DNA of 64,000 nt from Agapanthus africanus (GCA_030015575.1 CM057339.1:699248761-699312760), one strand, 5' to 3'; shown: positions 1 to 13,067, counted from the stretch's first letter. The notes: generated by a model not told the origin, from the sequence alone. A program made the numbers and translations.

Positions 1-850
1 CATGTGTGCTTTTATTTCTTTCTTTCTTTCATGCTAGTTTCATGCACATATGAATGTGCATACATGCATACATACATACACCCATCCATCATGGTTGTTA
101 GCATATGGAAATGGTGGCAATGCAAGACTTACACCATGGATTAAATAATGGATAATTATTTAATTTTGGTTTTAAAGTTAAATGAAAAAGAAAAGGATAA
201 TCATGTTAGTTTCCACACTCTTCTTCTAACCTAACCTAGCTCAACTACCACTAACCTATGGTTATCCTTCTCTTTATCATTCTAAACCCAAGTTAAATTA
301 ACTATCTATCATTTAATCATGGTTGAAGTCAAGAAGGAATAAAATATATATAGTGATATATATTTCTTTCTCTTCTTTAACTCAAGGTTATTTTTCATAT
401 ACCTCTTGTTCATTTTAGCCACCATCTTCATCCTCCTTCATCTCTTTCTCTCTAGTCTTTTCTAGTGAGCTAAATACAACAAAAGAAAGGTTTTTGAAGT
501 GAGAAAGCTAACCACAACATCATTCTATACAAGCTTAGCCGCTTTGTTTAGAGTGTTCTCTTCGGTTTGTCGAAATTGCGAGCTTGGACAGAGTGCTCCG
601 TGGTGGATCGTCGTGGACTCAAGGGAACATCTAGAGGACCTCGACTCAACACCCAAGACACCAAGGAGTCTAGCAAAGGGGAGCTACAAAGGTTGTAGCC
701 TTCAAACCCTAATCTTTTCTAGCTAAAAGTTCAATAACCCTAATTTTCTAGGATCGATCCATTTGCATGTTAGTTTAGCACCTTAAAAATTATAACTTTG
801 GGTCATTTGATGCTTCAAAACACTTCATAGGGTGCTATACTAACCTTACA
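1..850 (+). mobile_element. Copia D: 3' part of an LTR, plus strand
   Basis: The final 850 bases of a plus-strand LTR of the Angela/BARE-like copia family. The same order of blocks occurs in the copia C LTR near 56870-57670: a CATACATA-rich stretch, 'ATGGTTGTT', 'GGTGGCAATGCAAGACT', a 'TTTCTAGTGAG' block, 'GTGGATCGTCGTGGAC', and a terminal 'GTGCTA...ACA'. The LTR ends in ACA at 850. The next base starts copia A LTR sequence in the opposite orientation, so this is read as the right end of a plus-strand copia inserted in A's 3' LTR. Its other LTR and interior lie left of the window. Small reading frames here are not genes. Confidence 0.75.
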
Positions 851-1258
851 CCAGTCTCTACTGAGCACCCGTATATCATCTCTGATGTCAAACACCGATG
901 GATATGGGATCATCCATCGCCCATCTGTATGGGTCGAGAAGGTACACGCTAGTCTACTCTGGTATATCGATGCCCCATCTCGATACACCCACGACTAAGG
1001 ACTTTGAAGGATGTACTTATGGACTACCATGTCCCCACTAGTATGATCCGCATCATAGTCCAGGTAGTCAAGTACACATCCTAAGGGCTTTACCAACATG
1101 TAATAGAGAGACAATCTGAGTACACGTTAAGGTAAAGAGTAACCAGATAGCATACTATCATGTCGAGCAAGAAAGTCCTCCCTATATATGTCCCAGTATC
1201 CACTACAATATACATCCTATGTACAGTAATGGCCTCCAGGGCATACATATAACTAACA
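851..1258 (-). mobile_element. Copia A: 3' LTR fragment, minus strand
   Basis: About 408 bases of the beginning of a minus-strand copia LTR. It is closely alike to 20843-21244, the same part of A's 5' LTR. On the minus strand it begins TGTTAGTTATATGTATGCCC at 1258. It stops at 851 where the plus-strand copia D LTR abuts; the rest of this LTR should lie beyond D, outside the window. Confidence 0.8.
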
Positions 1259-1862
1259 ATCTCCCACTTGCACTAGGGCCATCTGTAGCAGTGGTCGAAG
1301 TATCTCATACTCAACCATCCCATAAAAGTCTCTCTCTGGGAATAGGCCTTCGTGAGTGGATCCGCCGTGTTATCCTCTAAGTCTGCTCTCCTAACCTCGA
1401 TCCCTTAGAGATCAACCATCTCCATGATCAAGTGATACTGCCTTAGAATATGTCTGGATCACTTATGGGACCAACGTTCCTTGGCATAAGCCATAACTCC
1501 ATTGTCATACAATGGAAGGAACATAGTTCATCTCATGAACCATTATACACCCAAACAGCCTCTTTGGTAGCATCTTAAGCAGCGATGTATCCAGCCTTTA
1601 TCGTCTAGTATGTCACGGTATCTAGCTTGGAACTCTTCCAACATACCGTCCCTTTACTGAGGGTAAAGACATTGCCTGCGACTGACATTCAGTCGTCTTT
1701 ATCACCCTGGAACCCTTCCAGTGATTCTCCCCAGGATCGATTGATACCATCTCACTACAACTAGTGAGAATCCTAACATCCATTTAGATCTATCTCATAG
1801 ATTCAAAATCCAGGATTTAGTAGGTATCATTTTGATCCTATGTGGAGAATCTTTGTGATATG
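1259..1862 (-). pseudogene. Copia A: polypurine tract and RNase H remnant
   Basis: Just inside A's 3' LTR, the minus strand reads a purine-rich tract (plus strand ATCTCCCACTTGCAC at 1259-1273). It is the same tract as next to the 3' LTRs of copia 1 (34420) and copia 2 (45327). Further right the minus strand resembles the RNase H end of the copia polyprotein, but the reading frame is heavily broken. The remnant continues on the far side of the Athila insertion, from 13668. Confidence 0.75.
1858..1862. repeat. Athila target-site duplication, left copy
   Basis: ATATG lies immediately before the left LTR and again at 13668-13672 immediately after the right LTR. A 5-bp direct repeat is the usual Ty3/gypsy integration footprint, so both ends of the Athila are original. 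Confidence 0.9.
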
Positions 1863-3441
1863 TGATTGTTAGGATAAGTGCGTGTTCAAGTTCTAGTTTT
1901 AATACCGCAATCAAGACGGTTTCGCTTGTAGCTAGCCGGTTGAGTACGGGTCGTCCGCAGGGAGATGGGAGTCTTTTTCAATGTGTTTTAACGAGTTAAG
2001 TCCGGTTGTTCAGATTTTGTTTGTGACTAACTAAGTGTTGAGTTGATATTTAAAGCGAGCTTGTTAGGGTTAGGATTATGTTAGTTTGAGTTAGGAGTCT
2101 CCACATCTTTCGTTGCCCCTCTTAATATCAATGTTACGGTAATCGGCAACAACGGGGATTAGCATGACTAGGAAGGAACTTGCGAGTATAAGCTAGGCTT
2201 TCCAACGCATAGTCCTTCCTTTTGGTGCTTGTCCGTCCATTCTTGGCTCTTATCCATAACCTCCGGTTAATTCAACCACAACCGGTCTCACTACGGAATC
2301 ACCGCTATCATGTAGGATAGGGTGCCGTGAGGAGCGGATTGTGGTTCAATTAACGGGAGTTGATTTAAGCTGTTGGGCAAGGAAAGAGTGAGAGAGATTT
2401 CCTTCTCTCAAACTTCCCTTATCCTACCCTAACAAGAATTAACTACTCACACTTCATAATACGGAAAAATAAAACAACACAAAAGAGGAAGATAGAAAGA
2501 AGGAGACTAGAAGAATACGACTAACTATTTGCGATCTCACCTTGGCGAGGATCAAGCGTAAGTATCATTGTCGTATGTAAGGATAAAGAAAAAGAAAGAA
2601 GAAAGAAACAACAAGGAAATAACAACAACTACTTAACGAATTTAAAGTTACAACAATTATAACAAAAGTAAGACAAGCATAATAATAAAATGATCTTCTT
2701 TATTCACCATTCCTCACTCACAAAGCTCACTTACAAGTTTAATGGAGAAGAGATGAGAAGAAGAAGAACAAGTGAACTAAATCCTAGAAAAAAGAAAATA
2801 CAAGAATGGACCCTCCTTCACAGAATTCTGGGGTATTTATAGGCTGGAAAATGAGAAACTAGGGCAACCATACTGGCCCATATGAATATACCAAACTACC
2901 CCCCAAAACACTGCGCAGTTGGCGCCAAGATGGCCGCGGAAGCGCGGCCAATACCCCCCTTTGGCCGCTCTTCCGCGGCCCTATAGTAGAGTTGGGCTTT
3001 GGGCTTTTTTGTGGTGGCCTGGTTTTCTGTGTGCTTCATTCTAATATATGTGTTTTCTCATAATTGCATCACGAATTTTCCAGAATTCTGCTGATCAAAA
3101 AGGTGGACTTTTTGTCAAGATTTTGTGATGATTGCCTCGAGCTCCGCGTAGATCTCTTGGATTTTGTGCTACCATTGAGCCTTGTGCATGAGAGTGACAT
3201 TGATTTGACGTTTTGTCTTCCTAAACTGATATCTGGCAACATACGGATGAAGAGCGGAGACCGTGTTTTTATCTGTGGTTGGCAGGAACCGGATTTTGTC
3301 GTGTTTTTCATGAATTTCTTCATTTGAGAACCGGGAACCTGTATCCTGCAATTGACTAGCAAACACGGCTCAAGAGTATCTACCGATATGCAATGTGACA
3401 AAAATTGGGCGGTATGAAAATGCAAAAATCTGATATGAACA
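1863..3441 (-). repeat. Athila 3' LTR
   Basis: 1579 bp, bounded by TG and CA on the plus strand (TGATTGTTAGG...GATATGAACA). It nearly matches 12089-13667. A minus-strand TATA box (plus TATTTATA, 2834-2841) and a GC-rich inverted repeat (2932-2980) are present, as in the other LTR. Reading frames seen within it on either strand are shared by both LTRs and have no recognisable domain. Confidence 0.95.
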
Positions 3442-5106
3442 AATACCCCCAAACTTATCATTTGCTCGTCCCGAGCAAAGCCCATTTATTCACAAAAAAA
3501 TTCCTAACCTCACTTTCGCAGGGAACGCGATTGCACTGAGCATGTGCAACAAGCCGTTAAACCTCTAGGTGTCCCTAGTAGGAGGAGTGTTGTCTCCTGA
3601 GGGTTTTCAGCGGATACTACCCACAAAATCCGGTCAAGTTGGTTTTTGTAAAATAACTAAGCTTCAAACCCTAAAGTTTTGTTTTAGAAAATAACAATTC
3701 TTTAATCCTAAGTCTAGACCATCGAACCTTTATTTTTCACAGCTCGCTTCTTATTTAACTACAGATTTTATATGTCTTTACGTGCAGTGCGTATAGTGTC
3801 GTTAATTTCCCGAAAGGTCGATTAAAGTCATCATGTCGCACAATAAAGCCCAGATAACAATTTTAAAAGGATCACATAAGTTTTATAACGAGTTAAGCGT
3901 TTTTCAAGTTTCGTTTTCCAGTAAGGTTTCAACTTCAGAATTTCTATCTTCCTTAACAGGAAACTAAGTCGTATTTTTCACTCCACCTTTTTCTTGTTTT
4001 CATTTCATACACACCTCTGTGCAATAGTCTTTATCAAAGAGTAAAACCTTCATATCTCCGTTAAAATTTTTTTTTAAAAGCCTGTCTTTTATCAAGATTA
4101 TTCTCACACAAAGAACCGTTAGGAATTTTAACTCGGAGAGAACACTTGCTTGACTTTGTTTTAAACTGGACTTTCTAGGCTTCTTAGCGAGCTTTAGGCC
4201 AATGCACCCAAACCAGTTGATTTTAGGGCATTAGGTGTCGAAACACCCCAGCGGACTTAATTACTCAAGTTACCTAGGTCCAAAAACAAAAGACAGTTTG
4301 GTGTGAAAATCAGATGATTTAATACGAACGGAGATATAACTGGCAGTTCAAATATTTTTTTGGATAAAAGACGTGTTTGGTGTGTTTGGTGTGTAATCAT
4401 TCCAATCAAGTTTTAGATGGGTTATTTTTCAGACTTAGCTCCAATTACGGCATCAATAACATTCCTTCATATTCGCTTTACTTCATAAACTATTCTTGAC
4501 ATTACTTATTTCAGAACAAACCTATTTGATCCTCAGAAAATCATTTATCTGTTTAAAAGTTTAAACATGAAAGACTTGTCATCTAATTCCCAAAATCTTA
4601 CGACACGTGTAGTGTGATGTAAAGACGTATATCAGCTACAGTTAACTTCCAAGGAGAGTTATCTTTCAGGTTTTCAAAATCCAAACATAAGATCTAGTTA
4701 TTCCTATTTTTTCAAACAAAAACCGTCGAATGTTGAATCAGAGTTCTTCCACAAGCTAACTTGACAAAAAAGTTTTTATATTTTTTTAGAAAATTTTCAG
4801 ATTTTTATGGATTTTATGGATTTTAATATGCAGATGCAAAATATACATATGAATGCGAAGGTAAGAATTGCGTACCGAGCGTACCCCCAAACTTAAACTG
4901 GACAGTGTCCTCACTGTCGTTGCATGAAGAGAGTAGTTGGAAGGTTCAAAATTGTCGGTTAGCAATATACAAATTTTTATTTGGTTTTGTTTTTAAAGAA
5001 AAAGAATATACACAAAAAATGGTTTGTACCTACCCCCAAACTTATTTGGAACAGTTTCCACTGTTCTTTGCCGGATAACCGAAGTTTGGAGGTAGGCAGA
5101 GGAAGA
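3442..5106 (-). other. Athila spacer between pol and 3' LTR, with polypurine tract
   Basis: Non-coding 1.66 kb. Next to the 3' LTR the minus strand reads a G-rich tract (plus AATACCCCCAAACTT, 3442-3456), the likely plus-strand primer. Similar ACCCCCAAACTTA strings recur near 4883 and 5032. In many Athila elements this position holds an env-like frame. I find none here. Confidence 0.75.
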
Positions 5107-7494
5107 TCAAGCAAGGTAAACCGGCTCCTGTAAGAACAGGAGCTCCTCTGTTGGTTCGGCGCTAAGGTACGGTTTGCATCGGTGTCCATTTACCTTGAAG
5201 AGTGAACCGTCCTTTGGATTTTCCAAATCCACAGCGTCCTGCGGATACACATTCCGCACAAAATACGGCCCTTTCCAGCGAGATCGGAGCTTTCCAGGAT
5301 GGAAATGAAGTCGGGTGTCGTAAAGAAGTACCTGTTGACCAGGTACGAAGGTTTTGCGCAAAAGGTGTTTATCGTGAAACACCTTCGTTCGATTCTTAAC
5401 GACAACCGCGTTGTCGTAAGCCTCATCCCTAAGCTCGCTCAGTTCGTTCAGCTGCAGCTTCCGATGGCTGCCCGCGTCCTCAAGAGACATATTCAGCTCC
5501 TTAATCGCCCAAAACGCGCGATGCTCGATTTCGACCGGAAGGTGGCGGGCCTTTCCGTACACAAGCCGATAGGAAGACATACCAAGGTCGGTCGTATAAG
5601 CGGTTCTAAATGCCCAAAGGGCATCAGTGAGTTTCAAAGACCAATCCTTACGGTTCTTGGAAACCGTCTTCTCCAATATCTGCTTGATTTGCCGATTTGA
5701 AACTTCGGCCTGCCCGCAGGTTTGGGGGTGGTAGGGCGTAGAAAGCTTATGATTAATGGAGTACTTCCGCATCAAGGCCTCGAAAGTCCTATTGCAGAAA
5801 TGACTTCCATTGTCGCTAATGATCGCTCGGGGGTGCCCAAACCGGGAGAAAATGTTTTCTTTAAGGAACTTAACGACAACCTTGTTGTCGTTAGTCCGGC
5901 TGGACACAGCCTCGACCCATTTAGAGACGTAATCAACAGCTAGAAGTATGTACAAGTTCCCAAAAGAGCTGGGAAACGGCCCTATGAAGTCTATCCCCCA
6001 CACATCGAAAATCTCCACAACCAAGATCGGTTGGAGCGGCATCTCGTTTCTCCGGGATATCCGGCCAATGTGTTGGCACCGGGAGCAACTCTTGCAATAT
6101 TCGTGAGCGTCTTTGAAAAGTTGTGGCCAGTAGAAACCACATTGCAAGATCTTCTCAGCTGTCTTTCTGGGCCCAAAATGCCCGCCACACGCTTGATCGT
6201 GGCAAAATGACAGCACACTCTTGAATTCCTCATTAGGGACACACCGACGAATGATCTGGTCGGGACAGTACTTGAACAAGTAGGGTTCATCCCAGTAAAA
6301 GTGTTTTACTTGGGATAAGAAGCGAAGTCTGTCCTGACTCGACCATTCGGTCGGTAGCAATCCTGTGGCCAAATAGTTCACAATATCTGCGAACCAGGGT
6401 TCGCACGATACTGTCAAGAGTTGTTCGTCCGGAAAAATGTCGTTAATGGGAATTGGAAGCGAAGGCGAAGAAGGAAGTCGTGAGAGATGGTCGGCAACCA
6501 CGTTTTCACATCCTCGTTTGTCCTTAATGACAAGGTCAAACTCTTGAAGCAAAAGGATCCAACGTATTAACCGAGACTTGGCATCTTTCTTCGCAAAAAG
6601 ATGGCGCAGAGCTGAATGGTCCGTGTAGACAATGACTGGAGAGCCGATGAGGTAGGGCCTGAACTTTTCTAAAGCAAATACAACAGCTAAGAATTCCTTC
6701 TCAGTTGTTGTATAGTTAAGTTGGGCGTCGTTCAAGGTTCGGCTAGCGTAGTAGATCACGTGCGGCATCTTGTTGATGTGCTGTCCAAGGACAGCACCGA
6801 TGGCAAAGTCGGATGCATCGCACATGATCTCGAATGGGTGCGTCCAGTCAGGAGAAGAGAGAACGGGAGCAGAAGTGAGTGAGCGTTTTAGTGACTCGAA
6901 TGCAGTCACACAGCTCGAGTTGAAGTCGAAAGGTGTATCCTTAGCCAGCAAAAGAGTCAAGGGTCTAGCAATCTTGCTAAAGTCCTTGATGAACCGTCTA
7001 TAAAAACCGGCATGGCCAAGGAAGGCTCGGATATCTCTGACGCATCGGGGAGGAGGTAGATTGGAAATGACTTCAATCTTTGCTTTGTCAACCTCTATGC
7101 CATTTTGCGAGATGATATGTCCTAAGACAATACCTTCGCGCACCATGAAGTGGCATTTCTCCCAGTTCAAAGTGAGATTCTTGTCCTTACATCGGGTAAG
7201 GACAGCGTCAAGATGCAGCAAACACTCGTCAAAGGAGTCGCCGAAGATGGAGAAGTCATCCATGAAAATCTCCAAAAATTTCTCCACCATGTCTGAGAAA
7301 ATCCCCATCATACACCGCTGGAAGGTAGCGGGCGCATTGCATAACCCAAAGGGCATGCGACGATATGCAAACGTGCCGAAAGGACAAGTGAAAGTGGTCT
7401 TGTCCTGGTCTTTTTCGGCGATGGGAATTTGATTATAGCCAGAGTAGCCATCAAGAAAACAATAGTACTCATGTCCGGCCAATCGTTCAAGCAT
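5107..7494 (-). pseudogene. pol: Athila pol region: reverse transcriptase, RNase H, integrase
   Basis: A 795-residue open stretch. From its start: RT palm and thumb ([14 protein letters not shown] near residue 18, [13 protein letters not shown] near 47, catalytic FMDDF near 77); RNase H ([12 protein letters not shown] near 227, TDHSALRHL near 291); integrase zinc finger (H-H-C-C around 430-470) and catalytic core ([12 protein letters not shown] near 490, SDNGSHFCN near 550, the DDE glutamate region after [14 protein letters not shown] near 580); then the C-terminal part with [12 protein letters not shown] near 750. The [14 protein letters not shown] and NWEKCHFMV strings are typical of Athila. 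It would copy the RNA genome and insert the cDNA. It belongs to an element whose coding region is broken, so it is treated as a fossil. Confidence 0.93.
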
Positions 7495-7761
7495 CTGGTC
7501 AATGAAGGGTAGCGGAAAGTGGTCTTTCCGCTACCCTTCGTTGAGTTTTCTGTAATCAATGCAAACTCGCCACCCAGTTTAGGTGCGAGTAGGGATTAAC
7601 TCATTCGCCTCGTTGGTTATGACCGTGATGCCCGACTTCTTAGGGACAACATGAATGGGGCTAACCCACTGGCTATCAGAGATAGGGTAAATGATACCAC
7701 TATCTAGACATTTGACGATCTCCTTTTTCACAGCCTCCTTCATGACTGGATTAAGACGTCT

Positions 7762-10700
7762 TTATGGATCCCGGGCTGGTTTGGCATCATCCATCAGATG
7801 AATGTGATGCTCAACGATCAGGGGACGAATCCCCTTGATGTCCGCCATGGACCAGCCAAAAGCTTGCATGTTGCTGTGCAAGACCGCAAGAAGGGCTTTC
7901 TCTTGCTCGGGAGCTAGAGAAGCCGAAATGATGACAGGGAGGGTCTCGTTCTCACCTAAGTAAGCATACTTAAGGTGAGACGGCAACGGCTTGAGTTCGA
8001 GCGTTAGAGGTGAAATGATGGAAGGCAAGACTGGTGCAAAGGTCTCGAACTCAAAGGATTCCAGCAAAGGTTCAAAACGAGTGTAGGCAACCGAGTCGGA
8101 TGGTTCAGGTAACTCATCCGGAAAGTCGAAAGATTCGAGCTCGGGTTGTGCGCGGCTAAGATCGTTCGAGAACGTGAAACACTCGTATTCGTTATCGGGC
8201 GCAGGAGCAGCAGCAGATTCGAAGAGAAACGCACTAGTGGCGTCAAGATTATCGTGGTCAAACAGAAACTCCTCGAATTCACACTCTTCTGGTGTGATCT
8301 CCTGGATCGAACAGACATCCAGTATATGAGCATTAGGTTCGGCGGGCTGATTCCTTAACCTAAAAATGTTGAGTTCAATCGTCATATTTCCAAAAGAGAG
8401 GTTCATTGAACCATTGCGACAATTGATCACAGCATTTGAGGTTGCGAGAAATGGGCGACCGAGTATCACCGGAATTTGATTCCGGGGGTTAGCTACAGGC
8501 TGTGTATCTAATACAATGAAGTCAACGGGGAATATGAAGTCCCCTACTTTTATTAGCACATCCTCTAGCTCACCCCTAGGGTGGGTGATCGATCGGTCGG
8601 CCATTTGGAGAGTGCAATGTGTGGGTTTCAACTCTCCGACGCCTAATTGCTCGTATACTGAATACGGAAGCAGGTTAACACTGGCACCAAGATCTAATAC
8701 TGCGCGGTTGATGTTCTTATCCCCAATGGTAATTGAAATCGTAGGACAGCCAGGGTCCTTCCGTTTTTGTGGTAAAGATTGGGTAAGGGCATCACTCACA
8801 GCACTAGCCAAGAAAACTTTCTTGGGTACCTGAGACTTCCTCTTTTTCGTGCACAAGTCCTTTAAGATTTTCGCGTAAGACGGGACTTGTTGGACAGCAT
8901 CTAAAAGAGGAATGTTAATGTTAACTTGCTTGAATAACTCCAAAATCTTCTCCATTTGTGGATTTTGTTTGTTAGACCTCAACCGGTTTGGAAATGGAAC
9001 ATTTTGAAAATTGGTTGAGTCTAATGCTAGAGGAGGAGATTTTGGAGTCGGAACGGATCCCAGAATAGGTGTTTTCGTGGAGTGAGAAGTGGGTCCGTTC
9101 AGAGCAGAAGAAGAGGAAGGAGAGCCTGTTGAAGAACGGAGAATAGGCTCGGAAGACGAAGAAGAAGAAGGAGAAGAAGAAGAAGAAGCGGCGGCCGGGG
9201 TGTCATCGTTGGTTCGCTTGCCAGTGTTGTTTTGCAGCATCCTTCCCGATCTCAGCGTAGTCACGGCACTCACATTATGGTTTTGTTGTTCAAGAGCAAC
9301 ATGTGCATTATGTGGGTGACCGGGATTTGGCAGTGGCTGGGACGGAAGCTTCCCCTTCTCTCGCTCGCTCAAGGCCGCGTTCAGCTGTGCAATCTGGGCC
9401 TCGATGGTTTTGATGCTCTGCCCGTGTGCGGCGGTGTGTTGCACTAAAGATTGGATCGAAGACTGGATGTTGGCGGTGGATTGAGTCGATTGTTTAACAA
9501 ACGCCTCCAGACTTCGCTCGAGCGAGGAAACCTTATCAGTGTTTGACGGAACAAAGTTGTTATTTGGTGGAAAAGAATTGTTTGGTGCAAAATTGTTCGT
9601 CTGGTTTTGGTAAGGTTGGGGTTGGAAGGGCTGCTGATACTGAGTTTGTTGTTGCGCTTGTTGTTGCGGTGGAGGGGCCCTTTGGAAATTGTTGCCCTGG
9701 AATTGATTCTGATTCTGATTCCAGGCGAAATTGGGGTGGTTCCTCCAACCGGGATTGTAGGTGGAAGAGTATGGATCATTCCTCGGTCTTTGCTGGAAGG
9801 CAGCATTAACCTGATCCTGTCCTTGCGAGGGTGGATTGTAAGGACACTCTTCGGTCAAGTGGGAAGGATCAGAACAACAAGCGCAGATGGTACGAATGGG
9901 GAAAACAGGGGCAGGAGTAGGAGCAGAAAATTTGCTCTCTATCGCTTCAAGCTTTCGTGTTATAGCAGCCATTTCAGCTTTCATCGCAATAGAGAAGTCG
10001 AGTTGGTGGATTCCTACCCTAGACTGACCGGTAGAAGTGGAGGTAGAAGAAGAAGAAGAAGAAGTCGGTCTGGTGCTCTCCCACTGTAGCGTTTGCTCCG
10101 CAAGATCGTCAAAGAACTGCCACGCTTCCTCGTCAGATTTCGATAGGAAGTGGCCCTGACAGATGGTTTCCAGCAACTGCTTCGTTGCTGGGTTCAGTCC
10201 CTCGTATAAGGTTTGGCAGAGCTGCCATTTCTCTATACCATGGTGAGGACACTGAACAAGAAGGTCTTTGTATCGGTCAAAGCACTTCCAGAAGGGTTCA
10301 GAAGGAAGCTGGGAGAATTGGTTGATTTCATTTCGAATTCTTGCGGTCTTATGATTTGGATAGAATTTTTTCAGAAACGCTTTAACAAACTCGTCCCAGC
10401 TGGTGATTGAGTAGGAAGCGGTGCTATACAGCCATTTTTCAGCGAGATCGCATAAAGTAAACGGAATGACCCGTAGGCGTATAGCATCGTCCGACAGCTG
10501 GGTGGTTTTCATCATGGCACAGACATTTTGAAATTTATTGATGAAGATATAGGCATCTTCGGTTTCGAGCCCATGAAAATGTGGAAGCATGTTGATAATT
10601 TCAAAGTTGTCCCCATTGGCCGGAGGAAGAGAAAGGCAGGTGGGAAGTGCAGAACGGGTGGGGTAGAAACGATCCTGGAGCGCAATTCGCTGCGGCGCTA

Positions 10701-10986
10701 CAACAGGCGGAGGTGGTGGAAGATTGGTCTCCGTAGGAGGTGGAGCCAATCCAGCGGTGGTTAAAGAGATGTTCGGATTAAATCCCGACATCGCGGAAGA
10801 AGAGGTTGGTGAAGGTGAAGGTGAAGATGTATGAATAGAATTCCGGTCAACGTCGGAGTTGGCCGGCAAAGGAAGGGGTGAAAGAGGAGTGGACGGAGTA
10901 TCGACTTCGGAGTCGATCGCGTAGTCGGTCGCGACTAACGTAACGCGGACTAGACGGGCGCTAGTGTCCCGAGTCCAAGCGGACAT
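7762..10986 (-). pseudogene. gag: Athila gag and protease region
   Basis: A 1074-residue open stretch, the first coding part after the leader. A low-complexity Pro/Ser N-terminus is followed by a retrotransposon gag domain (FHGLETEDAYIFINKF near residue 138 to LYEGLNPATKQLLE near 265), a Cys-rich knuckle-like segment (CACCSDPSHLTEECPYNP near 367), a long Gln/Asn/Pro/Ser linker, and a retropepsin-like aspartic protease (VILGRPFLAT typical of the family, with the active-site loop before it, about residues 740-860). An acidic C-terminus leads toward the pol region. Gag forms the particle and the protease trims it. Protein family is clear; activity is not claimed. Confidence 0.9.
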
Positions 10987-12068
10987 ACACTAAACGAGTT
11001 TAGTATAGTCAAAGCGGAGAAGGTGAGGGTAAGAAAACGTCAATGGAGAAAGGCGATGGGTGGTGGGTGAAAAATGGATTTGGCGACAAAAAGGCAAGTT
11101 TTTATAAAAGTTTTTGATTTTTTTTTTTTTTTATAGAAAGAGATTTACAGAAGTATGTACGGAAATACGGCTTAAGCAATCACAAACAAGATATGCACAA
11201 TCACACCTAGATCTACGGTCGCCTAGGTCTACTAGACCTGCTCCTGAACTTGATTTTCGAAGTTAAACAGTGTCGAGAAACAGGCTTAAAAATACACCGA
11301 TCACGGGGCCAGGTAAGTGCAGAGATAAGGGGAGGTTGTCCAACGCTTTCGCGAAGTTCCTTAATTAAATAACCCTTTCTCTTTCGGCGGTTGCGCCTTT
11401 AACACTTTCCTAGACACCCCGTAATCAATATACGGTTAAGCGAGGTTCTAAACACGGTTTATCTTCTCCTAATGAGCGCGAAGTCCATAGGGCTGAAGTC
11501 TAGTATTTTTTAATTTACAATGGACAATGCATATGCTTTAGTGATTTTTGGGGTCCTGGGAAGGGTGATGAAATCCCCACCCAATCTGGATTGGTTTCAA
11601 GCCCCTTAAGTCCGTATTAAAGAATGCAAAACAGTAACAAATCAACTGCAAACAATTTTTATTTGCGGCGCAAAGAATCCTGCACAACAACAGTTTATTG
11701 GAAGGGGGAGAAGAGTTTGCGCAAAGAAGGCTGCAGAAAACACAGTTCAGTGGAGTTCAGAGGAGTGGAGAGAGGCAGAGGGACTTACAGAGATTTTTGC
11801 CGTAGACCGGATGCTTCGTTTTTGTCCGTCGCGGTGTAGCCGCGAAAATGTGGGTCTATCTTCCCACGTCTTTGGCACTGTACTTGAACTCCGTATTATC
11901 CGACGTCTTTGGCGCCGATCTTGAACTTCGTATTTTCCTGCGCACTTGCACCAAAACTAATCAAGAATAACAAGATGGTTTTTTTACAAAGTATGTATAA
12001 TTTTTTTTTCGTTTTTTTTTTATACTTACAAATTAACCCGAAATTTCACAAAGAAACAAACTACCGTC
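10987..12068 (-). other. Athila 5' untranslated leader
   Basis: About 1.1 kb between the primer site and gag. It holds poly-T/poly-A runs (about 11107-11133 and 11998-12022) and scattered purine-rich stretches. No frame with a recognisable domain. Long leaders are usual in Athila. Confidence 0.75.
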
Positions 12069-12086
12069 TCCCCGGCAACGGCGCCA
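12069..12086 (-). other. Athila primer-binding site, tRNA-Asp
   Basis: The minus strand reads TGGCGCCGTTGCCGGGGA, the complement of the 3' end of plant tRNA-Asp(GTC) including CCA (from knowledge of that tRNA). Two bases separate it from the 5' LTR. A tRNA-Asp primer is common in Athila. Confidence 0.92.
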
Positions 12087-13059
12087 TTTGATTGTTAGGA
12101 TAAGTGCGTGTTCAAGTTCTAGTTTTAATACCGCAATCAAGACGGTTTCGCTTGTAGCTAGCCGGTTGAGTACGGGTCGTCCGCAGGGAGATGGGAGTCT
12201 TTTTCAATGTGTTTTAACGAGTTAAGTCCGGTTGTTCAGATTTTGTTTGTGACTAACTAAGTGTTGAGTTGATATTTAAAGCGAGCTTGTTAGGGTTAGG
12301 ATTAGGTTAGTTTGAGTTAGGAGTCTCCACATCTTTCGTTGCCCCTCTTAATATCAATGTTACGGTAATCGGCAACAACGGGGATTAGCACGACTAGGAA
12401 GGAACTTGCGAGTATAAGCTAGGCTTTCCAACGCATAGTCCTTCCTTTTGGTGCTTGTCCGTCCGTTCTTGGCTCTTATCCATAACCTCCGGTTAATTCA
12501 ACCACAACCGGTCTCACTACGGAATCACCGCTATCATGTAGGATAGGGTGCCGTGAGGAGCGGATTGTGGTTCAATTAACGGGAGTTGATTTAAGCTGTT
12601 GGGCAAGGAAAGAGTGAGAGAGATTTCCTTCTCTCAAACTTCCCTTATCCTACCCTAACAAGAATTAACTACTCACACTTCATAATACGGAAAAATAAAA
12701 CAACACAAAAGAGGAAGATAGAAAGAAGGAGACTAGAAGAATACGACTAACTATTTGCGACCTCACCTTGGCGAGGATCAAGCGTAAGTATCATTGTCGT
12801 ATGTAAGGATAAAGAAAAAGAAAGAAGAAAGAAACAACAAGGAAATAACAACAACTACTTAACGAATTTAAAGTTACAACAATTATAACAAAAGTAAGAC
12901 AAGCATAATAATAAAATGATCTTCTTTATTCACCATTCCTCACTCACAAAGCTCACTTACAAGTTTAATGGAGAAGAGATGAGAAGAAGAAGAACAAGTG
13001 AACTAAATCCTAGAAAAAAGAAAATACAAGAATGGACCCTCCTTCACAGAATTCTGGGG

Positions 13060-13067
13060 TATTTATA
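13060..13067 (-). promoter_or_regulatory. TATA box in the Athila 5' LTR
   Basis: The minus strand reads CCTATAAATACCCC here, a good plant TATA match. The same motif is at 2834-2841 in the 3' LTR. It divides U3 (to the right) from the transcribed part (to the left). Confidence 0.7.

Noticed and set aside
3069-3485. 138-residue frame in the Athila 3' LTR, also seen shorter in the 5' LTR
   Set aside because: Lies in the LTR on the element's strand upstream of the TATA box, has no domain, and is duplicated only because the LTR is.
3442-5106. Env-like gene of the Athila
   Set aside because: No frame of useful length or with signal or membrane segments on the element's strand.
9089-10089. Plus-strand frames opposite Athila gag (for example 160 residues)
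   Set aside because: Shadows of a low-complexity coding stretch on the other strand.
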